Positions 7,245 to 16,481 of a stretch of 64,000 bases of DNA are shown here, piece by piece (the stretch's first letter is position 1; each line of letters starts with the position of its first letter). The translations under genes and the position numbers were made by a program. The stretch is from positions 123,605-187,604 of the forward strand of contig NZ_JACXYU010000011.1 in NCBI RefSeq assembly GCF_014779715.1, read 5' to 3'. The notes under the pieces were generated by a model. That model made no database searches. It was not told the DNA's origin and worked only from the letters and a program-made list of their open reading frames with translations. The DNA comes from Streptomyces chumphonensis. Lineage in GTDB: Bacteria; Actinomycetota; Actinomycetes; Streptomycetales; Streptomycetaceae.

Positions 7245-10217
7245 TCACGCCTCTCCGCCGCCGGTGTCCTCCCCGCCGCTCCCGGCGTCCTCAGCCCGCC
7301 GCAGGGCGTCCTGGAGGTCCTCCTGGGCGCGGCCGTACGCCTCCCAGTCACCCTCCTGGAGTGCCTGCTCTCCGGCTTCGTACGCGTCCTGGGCGTCCTG
7401 CAGCGCCTCGGCCAGAGCCGTCGGATCACCGGGCTCGGACGGCTGACCGGGCTCCTCCTCCGGCTGCTCCTCCTCCGGCTGCTCCGGCTGCTCGGGCCGC
7501 GGCTCCGCCGGCTGCTCGCCCTCGCCGCTGACCGAGAAGACCTCGTTGAGCGCGTCGGACAGGGTGTCCTCGTAGGCGATCTCGCCCCCGTAGGCGGCCA
7601 GCACCTTGCGCATACGCGGGTAGTTGGTGTCCGCACCGCGCACGTACAACGGCTCGACGTAGAGCATGCCGTCGTCCATGGGGATCGTCAGCAGGTTGCC
7701 GTACTCGACCTCCGAGTCGCCTCTTTCGAGGATGTTGATGGACTCGGCGATCTGTGGATCGGAGTTGAACCGGCTCTGCACCTGCTGCGGCCCGGACACC
7801 TCCATCGACGTCGGCACCTTGAGCACGCGGATCGTCCCGTAGTCGTCCGTCTCGGCGTCCGACTCCACCGCCATGAAGGCGCCCAGCGTCTCCCTGTTGT
7901 TGGGGTTGAAGGTGGTGGTCAGCGAGAAGCTCTTCTCGTCCTGACCGGGCATCTTCATGCTGAGGTAGTACGGCGGCACGGGCTCGTTGTCCCGTGTCGT
8001 GTCCGTCGGGATCTGCCAGCGCTCGCTGCCGCTGTAGAACTGGCTGGCGCTCTCCACGTGGTACCGCGTCAGCAGCTCGCGCTGGACCTTGAACAGGTCC
8101 TGCGGGTACCGCAGGTGGTCCAGCAGGTTCTCACTGATCTCCGAGCGCGGCTCGACCGTGCCGGGGAACGCCTTCATCCAGGTCTTCAGCACCGGGTCCT
8201 TGGTGTCCCACTCGTACAGCTTCACCTCACCGCTGTAGGCGTCCACGGTGGCCTTGACCGAGTTGCGGATGTAGTTGACCTGGTCCTGCTGGGCGAGCAC
8301 CGTGCGCTGGCCGTCGGTCAGCGCGTCCTGGGTGGTGTCCCCCAGGGTCGTGCGCGAGGAGTACGGGTAGCCGTTCGACGTCGTGTAGGCGTCGACGATC
8401 CACTGGATCTTCCCGTCGACCACGGCCGGGTACGGGTCACCGTCGATCGTCAGCCACGGGGCGACCGCCTCGACCCGCTCCTTGGGCGTGCGGTTGTAGA
8501 GGATGCGCGAACCGTCACCGATGGCACCGGAGTACAGGATCTTCGGCTCACCGAAGGCCATGGCGTACGCCGCCCGGTTGAACGTCCCGGAGATGTCGAC
8601 GCCGCTCTTGCCCTCGTAGGTGTACAGCTTCTCCTGGTCGTCGGCGACGTAGTCCAGCTCCTGCTGCGGCCCGCCGACGATGGAGTACATCGTCGTCTTC
8701 TCGCCGTAGTAGACACGCGGCTGGTATTCGGGGAGCTGGCCCTGGGGAGGCAGGTCGCTCTCGGTGAAGACCGGGGTGCCACCGCCCTCCTCGTAGTCCA
8801 CCTCGGTGCCCTTGGCCGCGACGACCCCGTAGCCGTGGGTGTACTTGAAGTGGTTGTTGATCCAGTTGCCCTCGGGCACGCCCGCGATGTTGATCTCGCG
8901 GAGGCCGACGACCGTGTCCTGCTCCGCGCCGTTGGGCCCCTCGTAGCGGTCCACGTCGAGGTTCTCGGGGAAGGTGTAGTAGCCGCGCACCTGCTGCGAC
9001 TGGCGGAAGGCCGGAGAGACGACGTTCGGGTCCAGCAGCCGGATGCTGGCGGTGTCACTCACCGCGTCCCGCTCCCGCTGGTTCCTCTCCTGCGTCTCCC
9101 CCTCGTCGGCCTCGGCCTCCTCCTGGGACTGGCCCTCGTAGTCCCGGTACTCGACGCCGTCGATGCCGTACGCCTGGCGCGTGGCCTCCATGTTCTTCTG
9201 GATGTACGGCGTCTCCTTGGCCTGCTGGTTCGGCTGGACCTGGAAACGCTCGACGATCGCCGGGTAGAGCCCGCCGATCAGGATGGCGGACAGGACCAGC
9301 AGCCCCAGACCGATCATCGGCAGCTGCCAGGTGCGGCGCCACAGGGCCGCGAAGAACAGCAGCGCGCAGATCCCGGCGATGAAGAAGAGGATCGTCTTGG
9401 CCGGGAGGTAGGCGTTGGCGTCGGTGTAGCGCAGCCCCGTCCAGTCGTCTGTGCCCCGGATGTCGCTGGACTTCACCGCGAGCCCGTAGCGGTCCAGCCA
9501 GTAGGCCACGGCCTTCAGCGCGACGAAGAGGCCGAGCAGCACCGACAGGTGCCCCGTGGCCTGCGTCGTGGCCCGTGCGCCGGGCGTCGTCAGACGGAGG
9601 CCGCCGTAGAGGTAGTGCACGAGCGCGGCGGCGATCAGCGACAGGACGACCACGGCGAAGCCGAAGCTCAGCAGGAAACGGTAGAACGGCAGGTCGAAGG
9701 CGAAGAACGAGATGTCCTTGCCGAACTGCGCGTCCTGCTCACCGAACGCGGTGCCGTTCACCCACATGAGCCAGGTGCGCCACTGGCCCGAGGCCGAGGC
9801 CCCGGCGATGAGGGCCACCAGGGCGGTGACGCCGATCAGTATCCACTTCTTGAACGGCGCGACGGCCATCCGGTAGCGGTCGAGGCTCTGCTGCTCCATC
9901 GACATCGCGCTCAGCGGCGGACGCAGCCGGTGCGCGAGCCAGATGTTCAGCCCGACCGCGAGGCCCATAAGGACGCCGAAGACGGCGAACAGGCCGATCT
10001 TCGTCCACAACGTGGTGGTGAAGACCGTCGTGAAGTCCAGGGACCGATACCACAGCCAGTCGGTCCAGAACCCGGCGAACATGACGAAAAGCATGGCCAG
10101 CACGGCCAGTACGCCTGCTGTCAGCAGCAGCGTCTTGGCGCGCCGGGATGGCTGGCCGACTCTGATCCGTGGCCCGGTGGGGCCCCCTGAGCCCCGGTCC
10201 GGCATCTGGAAAGCCAA
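7245..10217 (-). CDS. UPF0182-family integral membrane protein
   Basis: About 990 residues. Roughly seven hydrophobic segments occupy residues 20-320 (for example LLLTAGVLAVLAMLFVMFAG and TILFFIAGICALLFFAAL). A large extracytoplasmic domain of about 550 residues follows, then an acidic proline/glutamate-rich tail ending in a predicted coiled segment. The length and domain order match UPF0182 proteins of actinobacteria, whose function is unknown. A TTG start at 10217 is chosen: GAGG lies eight bases upstream and the resulting N terminus (xAFQMPDRG) matches my recollection of Streptomyces relatives. GTG 10226 and ATG 10205 have no ribosome site. It is divergent from the PPA1309 gene. Confidence 0.88.
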   Translation of the reverse strand: MAFQMPDRGSGGPTGPRIRVGQPSRRAKTLLLTAGVLAVLAMLFVMFAGFWTDWLWYRSLDFTTVFTTTLWTKIGLFAVFGVLMGLAVGLNIWLAHRLRPPLSAMSMEQQSLDRYRMAVAPFKKWILIGVTALVALIAGASASGQWRTWLMWVNGTAFGEQDAQFGKDISFFAFDLPFYRFLLSFGFAVVVLSLIAAALVHYLYGGLRLTTPGARATTQATGHLSVLLGLFVALKAVAYWLDRYGLAVKSSDIRGTDDWTGLRYTDANAYLPAKTILFFIAGICALLFFAALWRRTWQLPMIGLGLLVLSAILIGGLYPAIVERFQVQPNQQAKETPYIQKNMEATRQAYGIDGVEYRDYEGQSQEEAEADEGETQERNQRERDAVSDTASIRLLDPNVVSPAFRQSQQVRGYYTFPENLDVDRYEGPNGAEQDTVVGLREINIAGVPEGNWINNHFKYTHGYGVVAAKGTEVDYEEGGGTPVFTESDLPPQGQLPEYQPRVYYGEKTTMYSIVGGPQQELDYVADDQEKLYTYEGKSGVDISGTFNRAAYAMAFGEPKILYSGAIGDGSRILYNRTPKERVEAVAPWLTIDGDPYPAVVDGKIQWIVDAYTTSNGYPYSSRTTLGDTTQDALTDGQRTVLAQQDQVNYIRNSVKATVDAYSGEVKLYEWDTKDPVLKTWMKAFPGTVEPRSEISENLLDHLRYPQDLFKVQRELLTRYHVESASQFYSGSERWQIPTDTTRDNEPVPPYYLSMKMPGQDEKSFSLTTTFNPNNRETLGAFMAVESDAETDDYGTIRVLKVPTSMEVSGPQQVQSRFNSDPQIAESINILERGDSEVEYGNLLTIPMDDGMLYVEPLYVRGADTNYPRMRKVLAAYGGEIAYEDTLSDALNEVFSVSGEGEQPAEPRPEQPEQPEEEQPEEEPGQPSEPGDPTALAEALQDAQDAYEAGEQALQEGDWEAYGRAQEDLQDALRRAEDAGSGGEDTGGGEA

Positions 10218-10333
10218 GGTGCGCACCTCGAAGATCGCGATGGATGATGCGGCCCCGTAACGGCAGGGCTCACTCTGGTCAACTTAACGAAGCTTTACTC
10301 GGTTCCCGTTCCCGGGGCATCAGAAGGCACGAT

Positions 10334-10918
10334 ATGAGCATGAGCAACCTTCCCCTGGACGGAACCCCCCTGGCCGCGTCACCACTGACCCGTGCCGTGC
10401 TGGAAATCGACGACTACGCCTCCGGGCTCGGCTGGGACCAGCCCGCCCGCCTCTTCGCCCTCGTGGACACCGCGCAGCTCCAGGCCGACGAGCCGGAGCT
10501 GGCGGAACGCCTCGGCCTGTCCGGTCCGGACGCCGACCCCGACGCCGGCCGACCGAGCGCCGGACTCACCCCCGTCGAGCAGGACGAACTGCCCGACGGA
10601 CTGCCACTGGACGAGTTCCTCGGCACCATCGCCTGGCCGGACGCGGTCACGGGCTGCGCCCTGACCGTCGAACGGCTGATGCTCCCCCCGACGGCCGAGG
10701 GCTCGGTCCCCACGGACCTGGACGAGGAGGCGCTGGCGGCGTGGGTCGCCCGGCACCCGGAACGGCAGGAGGTGCGGATGACGGTGGCCGTCCTGCGGGA
10801 CGGTGAGCGGGAGGCCGCCCTGCGGCTGCGGGAGAAGGACGCAGCGACCGAGGTGCTGACGGGCTCGGACCTCGTCCCCGGACTCGCCGAGGCGCTGACG
10901 GCGACGTTCACCGGCTGA
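10334..10918 (+). CDS. PPA1309-family conserved hypothetical protein
   Basis: A 194-residue acidic soluble protein with no signal or membrane segment, conserved next to the UPF0182 gene in actinobacteria. The N terminus has ALVDTAQLQADEPELAERL. The middle carries a run EFLGTIAWPDAVTGCALTVE that is characteristic of the family, and the C terminus includes HPERQEVRMTVAVLRDGE. The biochemical role is unknown. The ATG at 10334 follows AAGG with a 6-nt spacer; a second ATG two codons later is less well placed. It shares a 116-bp divergent intergenic region with UPF0182, suggesting possible co-regulation. Confidence 0.75.
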   Translation: MSMSNLPLDGTPLAASPLTRAVLEIDDYASGLGWDQPARLFALVDTAQLQADEPELAERLGLSGPDADPDAGRPSAGLTPVEQDELPDGLPLDEFLGTIAWPDAVTGCALTVERLMLPPTAEGSVPTDLDEEALAAWVARHPERQEVRMTVAVLRDGEREAALRLREKDAATEVLTGSDLVPGLAEALTATFTG

Positions 10919-10924
10919 TCCCGC

Positions 10925-10948
10925 CGCACCGCCGGTTCCGGCGGTGCG
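10925..10948. terminator. Hairpin between the PPA1309 gene and the PDZ-Lon gene
   Basis: An 11-bp perfect stem (10925-10935 with 10938-10948) with a minimal loop starts 7 bp after the plus-strand stop codon and 26 bp from the convergent gene's stop. It probably terminates both. Confidence 0.6.
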
Positions 10949-10973
10949 CCCGGTGCCCGGGCGGCGGCACGGG

Positions 10974-12065
10974 TCAGTTCGCGGCGCACACGGGGAGCGA
11001 CTCGGTGTCGTCCGCGCGGATGTCCTCCAGCGCCGCCAGGGCGTCGTCCATGGTGGCGACCTCGACCAGCGTGAGGCCGTCCGGGCGGGCCTTGGCGGCC
11101 GTGGGGCAGTTGGCCTCGGGGGTGAGGAAGTAGCGGGCTCCGGCGGCGCGCGCGGCGAGGGTCTTCATCGTCACGCCGCCGATCGGCCCCACTTCCCCGT
11201 CGGGGGTGATGGTTCCCGTACCGGCGACGAACGTGCCGCCGGTCAGGTCCTCCTCGGTCAGCTTGTCCGTGATCCCGAGGGCGAACATGAGCCCGGCGCT
11301 GGGGCCGCCGACGTCCGCGAGCCGGATGTCGATCTCGAACGGGAACGTGTGCGCCGTCCCCGCCTGGATGCCGACGATGGCGCGGTCGTCCTCGGCCGCC
11401 GTCGTGGTGAGGGTGACCTCGCGCGTCTCCGCCGCCGCCGGGTCCTCGCCGGCCTCCTCGGCGGCCGTGGCGGCCTTGACGGGAACGACGGTGAAGACGA
11501 CGTCCTCGCCGGGTTCGTGGGCGGTGACCAGCTCGGCGACCTCCGACGGCTCCGTCACCGGGGAACCGTCCACGGCCTTGATGACGTCACCGGCGCGCAG
11601 GGTGCCCTCGGCCGGGCCGTCTTTGACGACGGCCTTGACCACGGTCCGCTCGGCGACCGGGATACCCAGCTCACGCAGCGCCGCGACCTTGGCGGACTCC
11701 TGCGACCGGGAGAACTCCTCGGCGTTCTCCTGCTCGGCCTCCTCGGCCGTCGTGCCGTCGGGGTAGAGGGACTCGTGCGGAACGACGGCGGCGTCGTCCG
11801 AGATCCAGCTGTAGAGGGCTTCGCCGAGGGTCATCTCGTAGTCCGCGCCGGTCACGCGGACCGTCGTCATGTTGAGGTTCCCGGCGGTGTCGTAGGACTC
11901 CCGGCCGTCGATGCTGAGCACGGGCTCGCCGCCGTACTCGCCCAGCGTGTTGACGGTCGGCCCGGGGGAGAGTTCGGAGTAGGGCACCCGCACCAGGGCC
12001 ACCGCGCAGAGCATCGCTATGAGGAGCAGCGTGGAGGCGAGGATCGTGGCGTGACGGCGAGACAT
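10974..12065 (-). CDS. Membrane-anchored PDZ-Lon (S16) protease, YlbL type
   Basis: A 363-residue protein with one N-terminal membrane anchor (residues 7-26), a PDZ domain about 135-200, and a C-terminal Lon-like S16 protease domain. The Ser-Lys dyad is visible as Ser256 in GGPSAG and Lys301 in GGVTMK. This is the architecture of YlbL-type proteases, which act outside the membrane on unidentified substrates (in Bacillus YlbL degrades the cell-division inhibitor YneA). The ATG at 12065 lies nine bases after the stop of the small membrane protein gene, so the two probably form one transcript. No Shine-Dalgarno is visible; a TAGTGT hexamer overlaps the upstream stop. Confidence 0.87.
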   Translation of the reverse strand: MSRRHATILASTLLLIAMLCAVALVRVPYSELSPGPTVNTLGEYGGEPVLSIDGRESYDTAGNLNMTTVRVTGADYEMTLGEALYSWISDDAAVVPHESLYPDGTTAEEAEQENAEEFSRSQESAKVAALRELGIPVAERTVVKAVVKDGPAEGTLRAGDVIKAVDGSPVTEPSEVAELVTAHEPGEDVVFTVVPVKAATAAEEAGEDPAAAETREVTLTTTAAEDDRAIVGIQAGTAHTFPFEIDIRLADVGGPSAGLMFALGITDKLTEEDLTGGTFVAGTGTITPDGEVGPIGGVTMKTLAARAAGARYFLTPEANCPTAAKARPDGLTLVEVATMDDALAALEDIRADDTESLPVCAAN

Positions 12066-12074
12066 GCCCCGACA

Positions 12075-12365
12075 CTACGGGACCGGCCGGTCACCCGGCC
12101 GCTCGGGACGGGCCGTCCGGGGTGGGCTCCGGCGGGCCGGGCGGAGCGGTGTGGACGGGCTCGGGGCCCCTCCCCCGGCGGCCCCGGAGCGGCGGTGGCG
12201 CTCGGCGGCGGACCGCTCCATCACGGAACGGAACGCGTCGTAGCCGGCGACCCCGGCGGCGTCGCCGGTACCCCGCTCGGCGGACCGCCGGGCGGCCCAG
12301 GAGGCCCAGGAGGCCGCGTATATCGCCCCCGCCAGGGGTATGAGGAGCCAGACCAGCGACGCCAT
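12075..12365 (-). CDS. Small membrane protein of unknown function
   Basis: 96 residues. A single N-terminal hydrophobic segment (LVWLLIPLAGAIYAASW, residues 3-19) is followed by a hydrophilic alanine/arginine-rich part and a proline/arginine-rich tail. GGGAGG five bases before the ATG at 12365 supports the start. It lies upstream of and almost touches the PDZ-Lon protease gene, so it could be a partner or substrate of that enzyme; this is inference from position only. I do not recognise a named family. Confidence 0.65.
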   Translation of the reverse strand: MASLVWLLIPLAGAIYAASWASWAARRSAERGTGDAAGVAGYDAFRSVMERSAAERHRRSGAAGGGAPSPSTPLRPARRSPPRTARPERPGDRPVP

Positions 12366-12486
12366 GCGAACCTCCCGGTCCCGCCGCCGGCCTCCACGGG
12401 ACGGCGGCACGCGAACGGACAGTGCGGAGATTCCCACTCTTGGGGCCACTTTCCAGGCGTGCAACCGGACGTGTGCCCGCTCGGCG

Positions 12487-12957
<471 letters not shown>

Positions 12958-13041
12958 GGGCTCATGCTGCCGCACACGGCGTGGTTTCGGAAACGACCTT
13001 CCACCGTCCGGGCGCACGGGTGCCGCAGATTCCGAGCGGGG

Positions 13042-14160
13042 TCAGCGGCCGCGGCGCCTGCGGGCCCGACGGACCAGCGCCGCCGTGCCCACCAGCGCGA
13101 CGGTCGCACCGGCGGCCCCGAGTGTCGTCGCGGCGTCCTTGCGGCCGAGCCTGCGTCCGGCGACCGTGTGCCGGCCCTCGACCTCGTCCAGGAGCGCGGC
13201 CAGCACCTCCTCGTTGGTCCACCGGGGACGCCATCCCGCGTCGTGCAGTCGGGAGCCGCTCACGACCCAGGGGTACATGGTGTACGCCAGGTCGCCGGCG
13301 GGCGAGGGCGTCAGGCCGAGACGGTGCAGCCGGGAGGCGGCGCCCAGCGCGACCGCCGAGGGCAGCTCCATCCGCCGGATACCCGAGAGCTCCTCCACCT
13401 CCTCCTGCTCCAGCCACCCGTCGCACCCGACGGCCAGCTCACCGTCCACCTCCTCCAGCACGGCGTACTCCAGCGCGCTGACCAGGTCCTCGACGTGGCA
13501 GAACTGCCAGCACGGCCGGGACCCGGCGACCACGAGCAGGCGCGGTGACTCGAAGTAGCGGGTCAGCGCCGTGTCCACGCCGCCCACGAGCACGGACGGA
13601 CGCAGCACGGTGACGTTCAGGCCCGGATGCGCCCGGGGCGCGCGTTCGGCGAGCCGCTCGATCTCCAGCAGGTCGCCGACGCCGGTCGCCTCGGCGGTGG
13701 CGCGCAGCTCGGCGTCCTCCGCGAGCGGCACGTCGTTGTCCGGCAGGGCGCCGTAGACCATGGCGGACGTGCACAGCACGACGCGCCGCACCCCGGCCGC
13801 GGCGGCCGCCGTCAGCACCGTCTGCGTACCGCGCACGTTGTAGGCGGTCCGCGCCTCACCGTCGGACTCCAGGTCCAGGTCCAGGGCCAGGTGGACGACG
13901 ACGTCGACCGGCTCGCCGCCGTCCTCGCCCGACCGCAGGCGCTCCGCGAGGGCGGGGTCGCGGACGTCGAGCGTGTGCCACTGCACGCCCTCCGTCTCGC
14001 CGCGCTCCTCGTCCAGGCCGACGACCTGCCTGATCGCCGGGGACGCCGCCAGTCGCGCCGTGAGCAGCGCGCCGACCCCGTGCGCCGCGCCGGTGACGGC
14101 GACGACGGGACCGGCAGCGCCGTTTCGCGCTGCGCGAACGTGGTGTTCGGGGGAACTCAC
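13042..14160 (-). CDS. NAD-dependent epimerase/dehydratase-like (extended SDR) protein
   Basis: 372 residues. An N-terminal Rossmann fold has GAAHGVGALLTARL (about residues 23-36, variant of GxxGxxG), a central VVLCTSAMVYG strand, and DLLEIERLAE where extended SDRs carry the active-site YxxxK. The Tyr-Lys pair is not clear, so catalytic activity is uncertain. The C terminus ends in a hydrophobic segment and a polyarginine tail (RRARRRRGR) that could anchor it to the membrane. The GTG at 14160 is chosen because GGAG lies seven bases upstream. It is divergent from the zincin-like gene; the 245-bp gap contains no recognised element. Confidence 0.75.
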   Translation of the reverse strand: MSSPEHHVRAARNGAAGPVVAVTGAAHGVGALLTARLAASPAIRQVVGLDEERGETEGVQWHTLDVRDPALAERLRSGEDGGEPVDVVVHLALDLDLESDGEARTAYNVRGTQTVLTAAAAAGVRRVVLCTSAMVYGALPDNDVPLAEDAELRATAEATGVGDLLEIERLAERAPRAHPGLNVTVLRPSVLVGGVDTALTRYFESPRLLVVAGSRPCWQFCHVEDLVSALEYAVLEEVDGELAVGCDGWLEQEEVEELSGIRRMELPSAVALGAASRLHRLGLTPSPAGDLAYTMYPWVVSGSRLHDAGWRPRWTNEEVLAALLDEVEGRHTVAGRRLGRKDAATTLGAAGATVALVGTAALVRRARRRRGR

Positions 14161-14405
14161 CGGGCTGCTCCAGTGGTTGTCTCTGGTACGGGTGCGCAGG
14201 CCCCATCCTGCCTGACAGGTGTCTAGGCTGGAGGGAGTGCCCGCGAAACGGGTGGGCCGTTCCCGTAAGGACCCACCCACCCGACGCGGCGGTTCCGGCG
14301 CTCCCCGCGCCTTCCGCACGCGGTCCACCGGGCCGGCCACGGACCTGCACCGATCTGCCGGGCCCGGCCGACCCGACGACCCACCGACAGAGCCGAGGAC
14401 TTTCC

Positions 14406-15878
14406 GTGAGTGACACCCCATTCGGATTCGGCCTCCCGCCCGAGGAGCCGGAGGACGGCGACGACGGCCGGAAGAAGGGCGGCGAGGGCGGGAACCCCTT
14501 CGGCTTCGGCGGCATGCCGGGCGGGCCGGGCGACCCCGACAACCCCCTCGCCGCCATGTTCGGCTCGCTGGGCGGCCCCGGCGGGATGAACCCGAACGAC
14601 CTCGGCGCGGCCTTCCAGCGGCTCGGCCAGATGCTCAGCTACGAGGGCGGTCCGGTCAACTGGGACATGGCCAAGGACATCGCCCGGCAGACCGTCGCCC
14701 AGGGCGCGGCCGACGGCTCCAAGGACGCGAGTGTCGGCCCCCAGGAGCGGGCCCAGGCCGAAGAGGCGCTGCGCCTGGCCGACCTGTGGCTCGACGGCGT
14801 GACCTCCCTGCCCTCCGGCGCCGGGGCCACGGTGGCCTGGAGCCGTGCCGAGTGGGTGGAGTCGACGCTGCCGGTGTGGAAGGAACTGGTCGACCCGGTG
14901 GCGGAGCGGGTGGGCGCCGCCATGGGAGACGTCCTGCCCGAGGAGATGCAGGCCATGGCCGGCCCGCTGCTCGGCATGATGCGGTCGATGGGCGGCGCGA
15001 TGTTCGGCACCCAGATCGGCCAGGCACTCGGTGTCCTCGCCGGAGAGGTCGTCGGCTCGACGGACGTGGGCCTGCCGCTCGGCCCGGCGGGCAAGGCCGC
15101 CCTCCTGCCGCGCAACATCACGGCCTTCGGCGAGGGCCTGGGCGTCCCGCAGGAGGAGGTCCGGCTGTACCTGGCCCTGCGGGAGGCGGCCCACCAGCGG
15201 TTGTTCGCCCACGTGCCGTGGCTGCGCTCACACCTGTTCGGCGCGGTGGAGGGCTACGCGCGGGGCATCGCCGTCGACACGGCCAAGCTGGAGGACGTCG
15301 TCGGACAGCTCGACCCGAGCCGCCCCGAGGAACTGCAGGAGAAGCTGCAGCAGGGCATGTTCCAGCCCGAGGACACCCCGGAGCAGAAGGCGGCGCTCGC
15401 CCGGCTGGAGACGGCGCTGGCCCTGGTGGAGGGCTGGGTGGACGCCGTCGTGCACGCCGCGGCGCAGCCGCACCTGCCCGGAGCGGACGCACTGCGGGAG
15501 ACGCTGCGCCGACGGCGGGCGACCGGCGGCCCGGCCGAGCAGACGTTCGCGACACTGATCGGTCTGGAACTGCGCCCCCGCAGGCTGCGGGACGCCTCCC
15601 GGCTGTGGGCCTCCCTGGCCGACGCTCGCGGGGCCGAGGGCCGGGACGCCCTGTGGGAGCACCCCGACATGCTGCCGACCGCCGCCGACCTGGACGACCC
15701 CGACGGCTTCGTCCACCACGAGCACCCGGACTTCTCCGAGCTGGACCGGATGCTGGGCGCGGCGGCGGAGGGCACGGCACCGGAGGGTCCCGGGAAGCGC
15801 ACCGACGGGGACGCCGACGGAGACGGGGACCGCCGGGGCGAGGGCGGCGACGGGAGCAAGGGCGACGACGCCCGGTGA
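14406..15878 (+). CDS. Zincin-like putative metalloprotease (DUF2342)
   Basis: 490 residues. The N terminus is low-complexity, rich in Gly, Pro and Phe (FGFGLPPEEPE, NPFGFGGMPGG). A helical core follows, and the segment REAAHQRLFAHVPWL (about residues 259-273) is the helix that gives this family its predicted zincin fold. The C terminus is a charged Asp/Gly/Glu tail. The family is widespread in actinobacteria and annotated as zinc-dependent metalloprotease or hydrolase without experimental proof. A GTG at 14406 opens the frame. The stop overlaps the start of the downstream Nudix gene by four bases (GTGA), indicating translational coupling. Confidence 0.78.
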   Translation: MSDTPFGFGLPPEEPEDGDDGRKKGGEGGNPFGFGGMPGGPGDPDNPLAAMFGSLGGPGGMNPNDLGAAFQRLGQMLSYEGGPVNWDMAKDIARQTVAQGAADGSKDASVGPQERAQAEEALRLADLWLDGVTSLPSGAGATVAWSRAEWVESTLPVWKELVDPVAERVGAAMGDVLPEEMQAMAGPLLGMMRSMGGAMFGTQIGQALGVLAGEVVGSTDVGLPLGPAGKAALLPRNITAFGEGLGVPQEEVRLYLALREAAHQRLFAHVPWLRSHLFGAVEGYARGIAVDTAKLEDVVGQLDPSRPEELQEKLQQGMFQPEDTPEQKAALARLETALALVEGWVDAVVHAAAQPHLPGADALRETLRRRRATGGPAEQTFATLIGLELRPRRLRDASRLWASLADARGAEGRDALWEHPDMLPTAADLDDPDGFVHHEHPDFSELDRMLGAAAEGTAPEGPGKRTDGDADGDGDRRGEGGDGSKGDDAR

Positions 15879-16402
15879 GCCTGCACGAGGACGCGGTGCG
15901 GACGCTGAAGGAGTGGTCCGCACCGCCCGGGTCGCAGGAGCGGTTGCGGCAGGCGTACCTGGACCACCTGGCGTCCCGGCCGGACGCCGTGCGGCGCTCC
16001 TGCGCGTCCGGTCATCTGACGGCGAGCGCGCTCGTCGTCGACGCCGCCGCCGGCCGTGCGCTGCTCACGCTGCACGGGAAGCTGCGCATGTGGCTGCAGA
16101 CCGGCGGGCACTGCGAGCCGCAGGACGCGACGCTGGCCGATGCCGCCCTGCGGGAGGCGACCGAGGAGTCCGGTGTGGCGGGGCTCTCGCTGCTGCCCGG
16201 TGGCCCCGCCCGGCTGGACCGGCACCACACGCCGTGTGCCTGGCACCTCGACGTGCAGTACGTGGCCCTCGCTCCGCCCGGATCGGTGGAGACGGTCAGC
16301 GCCGAGTCGCTGGAGCTGCGGTGGTTCGCCTTCGACGAGGTGGCCGAGGTGGCCGACGCCTCCGTCGTGCGGCTCGTGGAACGGGCCCGGCAGCTGCTCT
16401 GA
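15875..16402 (+). CDS. Nudix hydrolase-family protein
   Basis: A 175-residue protein with a Nudix fold. The box reads GGHCEPQD followed by ALREATEESGV (about residues 74-98). The REATEESG helix is intact, but the upstream glycine/glutamate spacing differs by about one residue from the canonical Gx5Ex7REUxEExGU, so metal binding may be atypical. The substrate is unknown. The GTG start at 15875 shares four bases with the stop of the zincin-like gene, so the pair is probably translated as a unit. A hairpin at 16434-16469 follows. Confidence 0.82.
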   Translation: MSLHEDAVRTLKEWSAPPGSQERLRQAYLDHLASRPDAVRRSCASGHLTASALVVDAAAGRALLTLHGKLRMWLQTGGHCEPQDATLADAALREATEESGVAGLSLLPGGPARLDRHHTPCAWHLDVQYVALAPPGSVETVSAESLELRWFAFDEVAEVADASVVRLVERARQLL

Positions 16403-16433
16403 GCGGCGTCCGGGACCGGGCCGGCCGCCGGCG

Positions 16434-16469
16434 CGGCGCCCGCCAGCCCTGCGCGGGGGGCGGGCGCCG
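16434..16469. terminator. Hairpin between the Nudix gene and the AIM24 operon
   Basis: An 11-bp perfect stem (16434-16444 with 16459-16469) and a 14-nt G/C-rich loop lies between two convergent transcripts. No T-tract. Confidence 0.55.
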
Positions 16470-16481
16470 CCGACGGGCCGG

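Noticed and set aside
7122..10190. A 1022-residue plus-strand frame
   Set aside because: Antisense of the UPF0182 gene and of the initiator tRNA; composition is low-complexity and unlike a protein.
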